Origin: Pseudomonas sp. PA15(2017)
GTDB taxonomy: Bacteria > Pseudomonadota > Gammaproteobacteria > Pseudomonadales > Pseudomonadaceae
DNA length: 41,802 nucleotides
Direction of reading: 5' to 3'
Assembly: GCF_001945395.1 (NCBI RefSeq)
Contig: NZ_MSXV01000047.1
Coordinates: 15,147-56,948 of the forward strand
Each line of letters starts with the position of its first letter. Position 1 is the first letter of the stretch. The position numbers and the translations under genes were made by a program. The notes under the pieces were generated by a model, which was given only the letters and a program-made list of their open reading frames with translations, ran no database searches and was not told the DNA's origin. Positions 1 through 6,691 of this stretch are shown piece after piece.

Positions 1-72
1 ACTCGCCCCTGAACGACGAACCAACTCGATGGCTTCCCGCTTGAATTCAGGACTGTATTTCTTGCGCTTCAT
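1..72 (-). CDS. IS3-family transposase OrfA, N-terminal fragment (runs off window)
   Basis: Twenty-four codons are visible, from an ATG at 70-72 to the window edge. The peptide starts MKRKKYSPEFKREAIELV, the usual opening of the HTH_Tnp_1 (OrfA) proteins of IS3-family elements, which bind the element ends and are joined to the OrfB integrase by programmed frameshifting. A GGAG ribosome site lies just upstream. The remainder is outside the window, so activity cannot be judged. Confidence 0.82.
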   Translation of the reverse strand, partial: MKRKKYSPEFKREAIELVRRSGAS

Positions 73-148
73 GAACACTCCTTCAGCTCGGTGTGAGCTT
101 ACTTGAAAGTGTCCGTGCTAACGGGGTAGAACCCCTGAGAGATCACAC
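1..148 (-). mobile_element. Terminal part of an IS3-family insertion sequence
   Basis: The minus strand carries the start of an IS3-type OrfA and about 75 bases of leader that run straight into a broken oxidoreductase gene. The family sequence of that gene stops at its IQL residues near 150, and the following residues are encoded by unrelated DNA, so the insertion junction is placed at about 146-150. The rest of the element lies outside the window, so terminal repeats and target duplication cannot be compared. The exact tip is inferred. Confidence 0.75.
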
Positions 149-638
149 CTAGCTGGATAGCCACATGGCCGACGCCGCCGGCGCCACCGTGAATCAGGAT
201 GCGCTCGCCCACTCTGAGCGCTGCGCGTACCACCAAGGCTTCCCATGCAGTACCGCCAACCAGGGTCAGGCTGGCCGCCTCGAGATGGCTCAACGTGGAC
301 GGCTTTCTGCCGACGATGCGTTCGTCAGCCACGTGGTACTCGGCATAGCTGCCGGCGCCCTCGAAGATCTGTGGCGTGTACCAGACTTCGTCGCCTGGCA
401 CGAAGCCCGTCACGCCCGGCCCGACCGCTTCGACGACACCGGACACGTCATGCCCGGTAATCGCCGGTAGTGGCACCAGATCGGCGTAGTCGCCGCAGCG
501 TACCTGGTAATCCAGCGGGTTGATGGAGGTGGCGTGCACCCGCACCAGCACCTGGCCCGCTTGTGGCACAGGCTTTGGTACATCGACCAACTGGAATGCT
601 TGAGGGCTGCCAAAGGCGTTGAGTATCTGCGCTTTCAT
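149..638 (-). pseudogene. Zinc-type alcohol dehydrogenase / NADPH:quinone oxidoreductase, cut by IS
   Basis: The reading frame begins with [15 protein letters not shown] and has the MDR-superfamily N-terminal catalytic fold: a [12 protein letters not shown] core around residues 62-74, then the start of the Rossmann cofactor site ([14 protein letters not shown], about 150-163). An intact family member has roughly 320-340 residues. Here the homologous sequence ends just after the nucleotide-binding glycines and continues into insertion-sequence DNA, reaching a stop at 99-101. The lost half holds most of the NADPH domain, so the product should be inactive. It lies downstream of, and is probably controlled by, the ArsR-type gene at 797-1099, with an operator copy 28 bases before its start. 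Confidence 0.85.
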
Positions 639-666
639 TGTTGATTCCTGGTTTCTATAAAAAGGA

Positions 667-686
667 ATATCGGGATTTTTCGATAT
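667..686. promoter_or_regulatory. ArsR-type operator, copy 1 (before the oxidoreductase)
   Basis: This is an interrupted palindrome with half-sites ATATCG and CGATAT and an 8-base spacer. It lies 28 bases before the broken oxidoreductase start, and the same half-sites and spacing recur at 760 and 1109. That fits a dimeric winged-helix repressor site. Assignment to the neighbouring ArsR protein is inference from position. Confidence 0.72.
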
Positions 687-759
687 ATAAGGACAAAAAA
701 TTTACGACGCTTTCACTACACGCTCAGCCCATGGCAAGCCCTCGCTTCGATATACAGGA

Positions 760-779
760 ATATCGGGATTTTCCGATAT
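760..779. promoter_or_regulatory. ArsR-type operator, copy 2
   Basis: A second ATATCG-N8-CGATAT site lies 17 bases past the arsR stop and 93 bases from copy 1. An extra lone half-site CGATAT sits at 748-753. Together they suggest cooperative or looped binding between the two genes. Confidence 0.72.
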
Positions 780-796
780 AAAAGAACGAATAAAAA

Positions 797-1099
797 CTAC
801 AGTTCTTTGCCTATCAGCTCCGCCAGCGCGCTGATGGCTTTCTCGTTGCGCTTGTAATAGGTCCACTGCCCGATGCGCCTGACTTCCACCAGGCCCGCTC
901 GCTGCAGCGTCGCCAGGTAGTCGGACACCGTCGACTGCGACAGCCTTACTCCTTCCTGAATGCTGCTCACGCATACTCCCACCGTGTGAACGTCGCCTTC
1001 ATCCTGCGGCGGGAAGTTCTTCGCGGGGTCCTTCAGGCCCTTGAGAATCTCAAGGCGCGTGCGGTTGGAGAGTGCTTTGAATACGTCGATCAGGTCCAT
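797..1099 (-). CDS. ArsR-family winged-helix transcriptional repressor
   Basis: This 100-residue protein opens with MDLIDVFKALSNRTRLEILKGL, the classic ArsR/SmtB first helices. It continues with the recognition region (VRLSQSTVSDYLATLQRAGLVEVRR, about 52-76) and the beta wing (GQWTYYKRNEKA). Two cysteine-free metal-site regions argue against the arsenic-sensing ELCVC type; the single Cys near residue 43 could allow redox or electrophile sensing, which would suit control of an oxidoreductase. Three identical-spacing operators surround the gene, one of them 10 bases before its own ATG, so negative autoregulation is likely. The inducer is unknown. Confidence 0.87.
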   Translation of the reverse strand: MDLIDVFKALSNRTRLEILKGLKDPAKNFPPQDEGDVHTVGVCVSSIQEGVRLSQSTVSDYLATLQRAGLVEVRRIGQWTYYKRNEKAISALAELIGKEL

Positions 1100-1108
1100 G
1101 GCGCGATA

Positions 1109-1128
1109 ATATCGAGATTTACCGATAT
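1109..1128. promoter_or_regulatory. ArsR-type operator, copy 3 (autoregulatory)
   Basis: The half-sites ATATCG and CGATAT with an 8-base spacer lie 10 bases upstream of the arsR ATG, where bound repressor would block its own transcription or promoter clearance. Confidence 0.72.
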
Positions 1129-1197
1129 ATCAATTCAGGCGTTGTTCTGGCGACTACCGTCGGTCCGATGCGGTACACGCCTTGCCACAAACGCAAA

Positions 1198-1226
1198 GGG
1201 CCACGGTTCATCTAGAACCGTGGCCC
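1198..1226 (-). terminator. Rho-independent-like terminator after the MFS gene
   Basis: A perfect 12-base-pair stem (GGGCCACGGTTC / GAACCGTGGCCC) with a 5-base loop is followed on the minus strand by a T-rich run (TTTGCGTTTG). It is placed to end transcription of the MFS gene (stop at 1365) before arsR. Confidence 0.7.
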
Positions 1227-1276
1227 TGCCCCATTTACCGCAGCGCCTAGGGCTGACCGGAACGCCGGCCGCTCGT

Positions 1277-1350
1277 AGCGCCAGCGAACAGTTCGCCTGC
1301 CAAGACAGAGGCGTACTGCTCGGCGAACGGAACGCCGCACAGTACGCCCT
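1277..1350. repeat. 74-base intergenic repeat, copy A
   Basis: The element begins AGCGCCAGCGAACAG and ends CAGTACGCCCT. A second 74-base copy lies at 7879-7952 with the same beginning (AGCGCCAGCGAACAGT), the same middle (AGGCGTA.TGCTC.GCGAACGGAA) and the same end. Both lie just past the end of a transporter gene. Confidence 0.7.
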
Positions 1351-1364
1351 GGCATGTCCTCAAA

Positions 1365-2534
1365 TCATGGGCATACCGCCGCAGCCACCGCCCTGGATCG
1401 CCAGGCAAACCCCAACACCATCAGCAGCCCGAGCGCCGCCATCGCCGCACCGGCCAGGGAGATTGCCGGGTAACCAAGGCCCGCGCTGATCACCGCGCCA
1501 CCCAGGGCCGCACCGACGGCGTTGCCAAGGTTGAAGGCGCCGATGTTCACGGCCGAGGCCAGGTTGGGGGCGTCCTTGGCGGCTTCCATCACGCGCATCT
1601 GCAGCGGTGGCACGATGGCGAAACTGGCGATACCCCAGATGAGGATGGCCACGGCGGCCGGTAGCGGCCAGCGCATCAGCACCGTGAAGGCCAGCAGCAC
1701 CAGGATCAGCGCGCCCAGCGAAGCGATCAGGGTGCGGTCGATGGAGCGGTCCGCCGCCTTGCCACCCCATATGTTGCCCAGGGTCAGGCCGACGCCGTAG
1801 AGCACCAGCATGGCGGTGATGAAGCCTGTAGAGGCATGGGTCTGGGTGCTGAGGATCGGCGCGATGTAAGTGAATACCGTGAACATTGCACTGGAGCCGA
1901 CCACCGTCAGGGCCAGCGCGGCGAGTACCGGGCCACGGCCCAGCACACGGATCTCGGCGAGCACGCCATCGCTCTTCGGCAGCTCGACGTTGGGCAAGGC
2001 GAACCACAGCGCGAGCATGGTGATCACGCCCAGGCCGGCAATGCCCCAGAACGCCGTGCGCCAGCCGAGCAGCTCGCCGAACCAGGCAGCCAGCGGCACG
2101 CCGCCGATGGTGGCCAGGGTCAGGCCCATGAACATCGCGGCGACTGCGCCAGCCCGTTTATCCGGCGCGACCAGGCTGGCGGCGACGACGGAGCCGACGC
2201 CGAAGAAGGCGCCATGATTGAGCGAGGTGACCACCCGGGCGATCAGCAGGCTGGTGTAGTCGGTAGCCAGGGCGGACATCAGGTTGCCGAGGGTGAAGAT
2301 GGCCATCAGCCCGATCAGCAGGTAGCGTCGGGGAATCTTGCCAGTGGTGAGGGTCATCAGGGGCGCGCCGATCAGTACGCCGATGGCATAGGCGCTGACC
2401 AGCAGGCCGGCGGCGGGAATCGACACGCCGAGATCGCTGGCGATGCCGGGCAACATGCCCATGGGGGCGAACTCGGTGACGCCGATGCCGAAAGCACCGA
2501 TGGCGAGCGCGACGAGCGGTGGATTGATACGCAT
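1365..2534 (-). CDS. MFS transporter, DHA1 family (AraJ/YdhP-like exporter)
   Basis: A 389-residue, very hydrophobic protein with about 12 membrane segments. It starts MRINPPLVALAIGAFGIGVTEF, matching the conserved opening of DHA1 sugar/arabinose-efflux-like permeases (AraJ, YdhP), and carries the loop 2-3 motif region GAPLMTLTTGKIPRR near residues 57-71. These proteins use the proton gradient to export small molecules from the inner membrane; the substrate here is unknown. The gene diverges from the LysR gene at 2629 with only 94 bases between, the usual layout for a regulator and its target. A terminator hairpin and a 74-base repeat follow it. Confidence 0.85.
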   Translation of the reverse strand: MRINPPLVALAIGAFGIGVTEFAPMGMLPGIASDLGVSIPAAGLLVSAYAIGVLIGAPLMTLTTGKIPRRYLLIGLMAIFTLGNLMSALATDYTSLLIARVVTSLNHGAFFGVGSVVAASLVAPDKRAGAVAAMFMGLTLATIGGVPLAAWFGELLGWRTAFWGIAGLGVITMLALWFALPNVELPKSDGVLAEIRVLGRGPVLAALALTVVGSSAMFTVFTYIAPILSTQTHASTGFITAMLVLYGVGLTLGNIWGGKAADRSIDRTLIASLGALILVLLAFTVLMRWPLPAAVAILIWGIASFAIVPPLQMRVMEAAKDAPNLASAVNIGAFNLGNAVGAALGGAVISAGLGYPAISLAGAAMAALGLLMVLGFAWRSRAVAAAVCP

Positions 2535-2628
2535 GAGAGGCTCCTTATCTATGCCGCAAATGCTACGATTCCGCTCTCACGGGCGGTAGACCGCTTTTCT
2601 GGCAAACACCTTTGCCGTGGAGGCACAA

Positions 2629-3522
2629 GTGGACCTAGGCGGCCGATCAGGCGAAATGGAGGTGCTGGTGCGTGTCGCGCAGGAAGGTAGCCTGTCGGCG
2701 GCAGCGCGCACGCTGGGCCTGACGCCCTCGGCGGTCAGCCGCATCATCGCCCGCACCGAACAACGCCTGGGCACCCGCTTGCTGCTGCGCACCACCCGGG
2801 CGATCACCTTCACGGCCGAGGGCGAGGCTTACCTACGTGGCGCCCGGCGCATCCTCGCCGATCTGACGGAGGTCGAGGACGCCATCGCCGACCAAAGCGT
2901 GCCCAAGGGGCGCATCCGCGTCAGCGCCGCGCTCGGCCATGGCCGGTTGGCCATCGTGCCGCTGGTGGCGGCGTTCAGTGCGCGCTACCCGAATATCGTC
3001 GTCGACCTGACCCTGGGTGACGAGGTGGTGGATATTCTCGGCGGCGTGGCCGATGTGGCGGTGCGCTTCGGCCCGCTGCCGGACAGCCCGCTGACCGCTC
3101 GCAAGATCGGCGACACCGGCCAGGTGGTGGTAGCCTCGCCCGATTACCTGACGCGCCATGGCACGCCCCAGGTGCCGGAAGATTTGCTGCAGCACAACTG
3201 TCTGCGCTTCAACTTCCGCCGCGCCGAGCCCAACTGGCCCTTCCTGCGTGACGGCGAGACATTTTCCCTGAAGGTGTGCGGCAACATCGAATGCAGCAGT
3301 GGCGAAGCCCTGGCGCAACTGGCCCGGGTCGGCGCCGGCATCGCCCGCATCGGCGCCTTCACGGTCAACGAGGACATCGGCCGCGGCGACCTGACACCGC
3401 TGCTCGAAACCTACAACCCAGGCGAACGGGAACCGATCCACGCCGTGTTCGTCGGCGGCCCGACCATGCCGGCGCGGGTGCGGCTGTTCGTGGATTTTCT
3501 GCTCGAGCATCACCGGCTGTAG
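2629..3522 (+). CDS. LysR-family transcriptional regulator
   Basis: The N-terminal winged helix-turn-helix (EMEVLVRVAQEGSLSAAART, about residues 9-28, then PSAVSRIIARTEQRLGTRLL) is followed by a LysR substrate-binding domain of the CrgA/YafC-like group. I chose the GTG at 2629, giving 297 residues, because GTGGAGG at 2617-2623 then serves as its ribosome site with six-base spacing; the GTG at 2617 would place the start inside that site. It diverges from the MFS gene at 2534 and probably controls it. The ligand is not evident. Confidence 0.85.
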   Translation: MDLGGRSGEMEVLVRVAQEGSLSAAARTLGLTPSAVSRIIARTEQRLGTRLLLRTTRAITFTAEGEAYLRGARRILADLTEVEDAIADQSVPKGRIRVSAALGHGRLAIVPLVAAFSARYPNIVVDLTLGDEVVDILGGVADVAVRFGPLPDSPLTARKIGDTGQVVVASPDYLTRHGTPQVPEDLLQHNCLRFNFRRAEPNWPFLRDGETFSLKVCGNIECSSGEALAQLARVGAGIARIGAFTVNEDIGRGDLTPLLETYNPGEREPIHAVFVGGPTMPARVRLFVDFLLEHHRL

Positions 3523-3529
3523 GTGATTG

Positions 3530-3600
3530 GCGTAGGGCGAACAACACGTTTCTTGTTCACCGTTGCGGCTTCGAACAGCAGCTATGCCCAGCGCCCTATT
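3530..3600. repeat. Intergenic hairpin region between convergent genes
   Basis: Between the convergent LysR and ATPase genes, TAGGGCG near 3533 is mirrored by CGCCCTA near 3592, and a smaller GAACAA/TTGTTC stem lies inside (3539-3558). It may act as a bidirectional terminator or be a degenerate relative of the intergenic repeats elsewhere in the window. No T tract makes the terminator call firm. Confidence 0.35.
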
Positions 3601-3608
3601 AGCTCCGC

Positions 3609-4358
3609 TCAGCGCTCCATCAACATGCGCAGCATGCGCTCGGGATTGGCTAGAAAATCCTTGGTCACTTGGTAATGCTCGGTATCTTCGTAAGCCACCT
3701 TTGAAACACCGTTTTCGTTACACAGGTAGATGTCCGCCTCGGGGTAAGCCATCAGGATGGGCGAGTGGGTGGCGATGATGAATTGGGAGTCATCTAGAAC
3801 CAGGTCGTGTATGCGAGCCAGGACGGCGAGTTGCCGCTGTGGCGATAGAGCCGCCTCCGGTTCGTCGAGGATGTAAACGCCCTGACCGCCAAAGCGTTCT
3901 GTCATCAGCGCCAGGAACGATTCACCATGTGACTGCTCGTGCAAGGATCTGCCGCCGTACGAATTGATCACGGGCGGCCCGCCGAAGGGTTCTGCATCGA
4001 GGTTTTCGATTTCCGTGGCGACGTTGAAGAAGCTTTCGGCGCGCAAGAAAAAACCGTCTCGCGGCCTGCGAAAACCCTTGGCGATACGCAGGAACTCATG
4101 AAGTTCGGAATGCGATCGCCGCGTACCAAAGCGAAAGTTCTTGGTGCCGCCCTCCGCATTGAACCCGAGCGAAACAGCGATTGCCTCGAGCAGTGTGGAC
4201 TTGCCCGAACCGTTCTCACCCACGAAGTAAGTGACTTTCGGGTGCAGATCGATGCTCTCCAGCGCGTGCACCGCCGGAAGGCTGAAGGGATAGCGCTCGA
4301 ACGACTCGACTTTATCGCGGCGCAAGGTGATTCGGCTGAGGTATTGAGACGAAATCAT
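3609..4358 (-). CDS. AAA/ABC-type ATPase, SMC-like (COG3910 type)
   Basis: A 249-residue soluble ATPase with no transmembrane segment. It shows a Walker A (GENGSGKST, 47-55), an ABC-like signature (SHGESF, around 142-147), a Walker B with catalytic Glu (VYILDEPEAALSP, 161-173) and a switch His (ATHSP, about 196-199). The order and spacing are those of the short RecF/SMC-related ATPases often found alone in bacterial genomes. Their cellular role is not settled. It stands alone and converges on the LysR gene. There is no adjacent nuclease or TOPRIM gene, so an OLD-type defence pair is unlikely. Confidence 0.82.
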   Translation of the reverse strand: MISSQYLSRITLRRDKVESFERYPFSLPAVHALESIDLHPKVTYFVGENGSGKSTLLEAIAVSLGFNAEGGTKNFRFGTRRSHSELHEFLRIAKGFRRPRDGFFLRAESFFNVATEIENLDAEPFGGPPVINSYGGRSLHEQSHGESFLALMTERFGGQGVYILDEPEAALSPQRQLAVLARIHDLVLDDSQFIIATHSPILMAYPEADIYLCNENGVSKVAYEDTEHYQVTKDFLANPERMLRMLMER

Positions 4359-4459
4359 GGTGTTCAGTGCCTAGTTGAGAGGCGGGCTTGGTCTTGGGGT
4401 GGATCACGCTCTGCAATCTACATATGCATTCGTTAGTGGACGAATAAACGCCGCAAAGC

Positions 4460-4753
4460 CTAAACGCTGCGTATAGCACCAACCATCAACACGACGAGAA
4501 ACAGCAGGCCGAGCAACGATACGAATCCAACAAAGCCAGGCAGGAAGTGCAGGTAGCTGTAGGTATCGCGGTACCGTCCGAATGCCATCATCTTCAACAC
4601 CCAAAGCCCCACGCCCTTGAGAAAATACTCAATCAGGGCTTCTGATGATTTGAAAAATAGCTTCCATGATTTACTCAATCGTTTCCGTGTGAGCGTTTTG
4701 CTGCGTAATTCCGGGCTGACCCCATCAGCGATCCTCACCGGTGGACGGATCAA
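4460..4753 (-). CDS. Hypothetical small membrane protein
   Basis: Up to 97 codons, with a basic N-terminal half (KRLSKSWKLFFKSSEALIEYFLKG), an aromatic middle and one strong C-terminal membrane segment (FVGFVSLLGLLFLVVLMVGAI) ending seven codons from that segment. The start is uncertain: the longest frame needs TTG at 4753, a GTG lies at 4738, and no clear ribosome site supports either. I do not recognise the family. The base composition is more AT-rich than its neighbours. It could be a remnant of something longer, since REP-like DNA lies directly upstream. Confidence 0.4.
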   Translation of the reverse strand: MIRPPVRIADGVSPELRSKTLTRKRLSKSWKLFFKSSEALIEYFLKGVGLWVLKMMAFGRYRDTYSYLHFLPGFVGFVSLLGLLFLVVLMVGAIRSV

Positions 4754-4814
4754 ACCTCGCCCTCTCTACGCATTAGCTGGCTTTTGAAAGGGCGGTGGCG
4801 ACCGGGCTTGCGAC

Positions 4815-4839
4815 TTCGCGCGCATGGCGCGCTCCCACA
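4815..4839. repeat. REP element (single unit)
   Basis: This 25-base unit, ending GCGCGCTCCCACA, is the exact reverse complement of 25 bases within the REP hairpin at 37438-37462. It contains its own small stem CGCGC-ATG-GCGCG. Such units are typical of Pseudomonas intergenic regions. Confidence 0.7.
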
Positions 4840-4894
4840 AGACGGCGGTTCACCTGCAAGCCCCAGCTGGGCAGGTTCCCAGTGCCCTGCCCGC

Positions 4895-5191
4895 TCACCG
4901 ATTCAAGCACAGCACGAACAGCAGATAAAAGCCGAAGCCTACGATAGGCAGCAGGTGCCAGAGATTGGAGAGCCAGGGCGCCGAGCTCAGGTAGCCGACC
5001 ACCAGCAGGCCGGCGGTGGCCAGCGAGATGCCGGGGAGCAGCAGCATCAGGGTGGCCAGCAGGCGATCCTGGAAGGGTGTCAGTTCGCTGTTGTTGGCAA
5101 GGGCAGCGCCCGAGAAGACCACGATCAGGCCTTGCAGGCCGGCGAAGAACAGTTGGGCGAATACGCCGATGATCAATGTCGTGAGGGACAT
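4895..5191 (-). CDS. Small integral membrane protein, cotranscribed with marR
   Basis: A 98-residue protein with three hydrophobic segments (roughly 3-25, 43-65 and 72-96) and no recognised domain. I start it at MSLTT (5191) because AAAGGA precedes that ATG by nine bases; the in-frame ATG at 5209 lies within the ribosome site region. The marR stop codon is only 15 bases before the chosen start, so the two genes are very probably one transcript with coupled translation. Its role is unknown. As MarR proteins often sit with what they regulate, it may take part in the same stress or export response as the divergent transporters. Confidence 0.72.
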   Translation of the reverse strand: MSLTTLIIGVFAQLFFAGLQGLIVVFSGAALANNSELTPFQDRLLATLMLLLPGISLATAGLLVVGYLSSAPWLSNLWHLLPIVGFGFYLLFVLCLNR

Positions 5192-5205
5192 GGGTTCGAT
5201 TCCTT

Positions 5206-5703
5206 TCATTCACCCGGTTGCAGGTTGGCCAGCAGCTTGCCGGTGAGCGCATGCAACTGCTGTTTTTCCTCGTCACTGAGGACTGCGAGTACGTGCTGCA
5301 GGTTAGCAACATGAGCGGTGAGCATGTTGTCGATCAGTTCAAAGCCAGCGGGCGTCAGCGCTACCAGTATGCCGCGGCGATCGGTCGGGTGCTTGCGCCG
5401 CTCGATCAGCCCGGCTTTCTCCAGGCGGTCGATGCGGCTGGTCATGCCGCCCGAGGAAATCATCGCACTTTCGTACAACGCGGTGGGCATCAGCGCATAG
5501 GGCTCACCGGAGCGGCGCAGGGTGGCCAGCACGTCGAACTCGCCGGCCTGCAGGCCGTGCTTGGCGAAGAACGGCGCCAGGTGGTCGCGGCTGAACACCT
5601 GGGCCAGCTCGCCCAACCTGCCCATCACCGCCATGGCGAAGCCGTCCAGATCCGGGCGTTGTTCTCGCCACTGCTCGGCGGCCAGTTGTGCTCGATCCTG
5701 CAT
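5206..5703 (-). CDS. MarR-family transcriptional regulator
   Basis: A 165-residue winged-helix protein. The central MarR domain shows the recognition helix (YESAMISSGGMTSRIDRLEKAGLIERR, about residues 78-104) and the wing with the conserved DRR (HPTDRRGILVALTPAG). The family binds palindromes as a dimer and releases them on contact with phenolics or oxidants. A perfect TATCTTG-N4-CAAGATA palindrome lies 14 bases upstream, in the 85-base gap shared with the divergent transporter gene at 5789. It therefore probably represses itself, the small membrane gene behind it and the two transporters. No reactive cysteine of the OhrR type is visible. Confidence 0.88.
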   Translation of the reverse strand: MQDRAQLAAEQWREQRPDLDGFAMAVMGRLGELAQVFSRDHLAPFFAKHGLQAGEFDVLATLRRSGEPYALMPTALYESAMISSGGMTSRIDRLEKAGLIERRKHPTDRRGILVALTPAGFELIDNMLTAHVANLQHVLAVLSDEEKQQLHALTGKLLANLQPGE

Positions 5704-5716
5704 ATCGCCCTCAATT

Positions 5717-5734
5717 TATCTTGCTATCAAGATA
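5717..5734. promoter_or_regulatory. MarR operator between divergent genes
   Basis: A perfect palindrome with seven-base half-sites (TATCTTG / CAAGATA) and a four-base spacer. The size and the ATCTTG...CAAGAT core are typical of MarR-family sites. It lies between marR (start 5703) and the DMT gene (start 5789). Confidence 0.8.
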
Positions 5735-5788
5735 CTTTTCAAAAAGAATGTTTGCATCGTAGCTTATCCAGTTCAAGGAGGCACCTGC

Positions 5789-6691
5789 ATGACAGGCACG
5801 CAGCATCGACCCGTCGTGGCTCTGGCCCTGCTGTTCACCGTTGGCGCGCTGATGGGGCTCACCAGCATTCTGGTCAAACTGGCCGGCAGCGCCGGCTGGC
5901 AGCCGATAGCCTATCTGCTGTGGGGCCTGCTGGGTGGTGGCCTGCTGCTGTTGCTGTTCGCCTGGTGGCGGGGCGAGCGACCTGGCATGAGCCTGTCGCA
6001 ACAACGCTACTACCTGGCCTCGGGCCTGCTCAGCATCGCTGTACCGAATGGCCTGCTGTTCAGCTCCATCGGCCATGTAGGCGCGGGGTTCGCCTCGATG
6101 TGCCTGGCCTTCCCACCCCTGTTCACCTACCTGTTGGCCCTGGCGCTGCGCATGGAGGCGCTCAGCCGCGTCCGCTTGCTGGGCATCTGCATCGGTCTGT
6201 CCGGCAGCCTGCTGCTGGCACTGGGCAAACTGCACGGCGGCGACAGCCCGGCTCTATGGGTAATGGCTGCGCTGTGCGTGCCGATATTCCTGGCGCTGGG
6301 CAATATCTATCGCGCCCGATACTGGCCCAGCGGCGCCACGCCGCTGTCGCTGGCGCCCGGCATGCTGCTGGGCGGCGCGGTGCTGCTGGGATTTACGGCG
6401 CTGCTTGGCGTGGACTTCTCGCCCAACCTGAGCACTCCCCTGGCCGTCGGCCTGATGCTGGTGCAGATGCTCTTGTTCGCAACGGTCTATGCGCTGTTCT
6501 TCATCCTGCAGAAGCTGGCAGGCACGGTATTCCTCAGCCAGATCGGCTCGGTGGCGGCAATCACTGGCGCGGCCATGGCCATTGGTCTGCTCGGCGAACA
6601 GGGCAGCCTGAGCCTGGCGCTGGCGGCGCTGTGCATCGTCGTCGGCGTATTGCTGGTGGCCTGGCGTGGCGCCCAGGAGAAAGCGCGATGA
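5789..6691 (+). CDS. DMT-superfamily transporter (EamA domains)
   Basis: A 300-residue membrane protein with about ten hydrophobic segments arranged as two EamA repeats, each of about 140 residues, the drug/metabolite transporter layout. The ATG at 5789 is preceded by AAGGAGG at 5775-5781, an excellent ribosome site, and upstream in-frame codons belong to the opposite-strand marR. Its stop overlaps the start of the following MFS gene (ATGA), so the two are translated together. The substrate is unknown; relatives export amino acids or toxic metabolites. The MarR palindrome upstream is the likely control point. Confidence 0.88.
   Translation: MTGTQHRPVVALALLFTVGALMGLTSILVKLAGSAGWQPIAYLLWGLLGGGLLLLLFAWWRGERPGMSLSQQRYYLASGLLSIAVPNGLLFSSIGHVGAGFASMCLAFPPLFTYLLALALRMEALSRVRLLGICIGLSGSLLLALGKLHGGDSPALWVMAALCVPIFLALGNIYRARYWPSGATPLSLAPGMLLGGAVLLGFTALLGVDFSPNLSTPLAVGLMLVQMLLFATVYALFFILQKLAGTVFLSQIGSVAAITGAAMAIGLLGEQGSLSLALAALCIVVGVLLVAWRGAQEKAR

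Noticed and set aside
3609..4358. ATPase considered as an OLD-family or Gabija-like defence protein
   Set aside because: There is no TOPRIM domain and no nuclease or UvrD-type partner next to it; 249 residues is just the ATPase.
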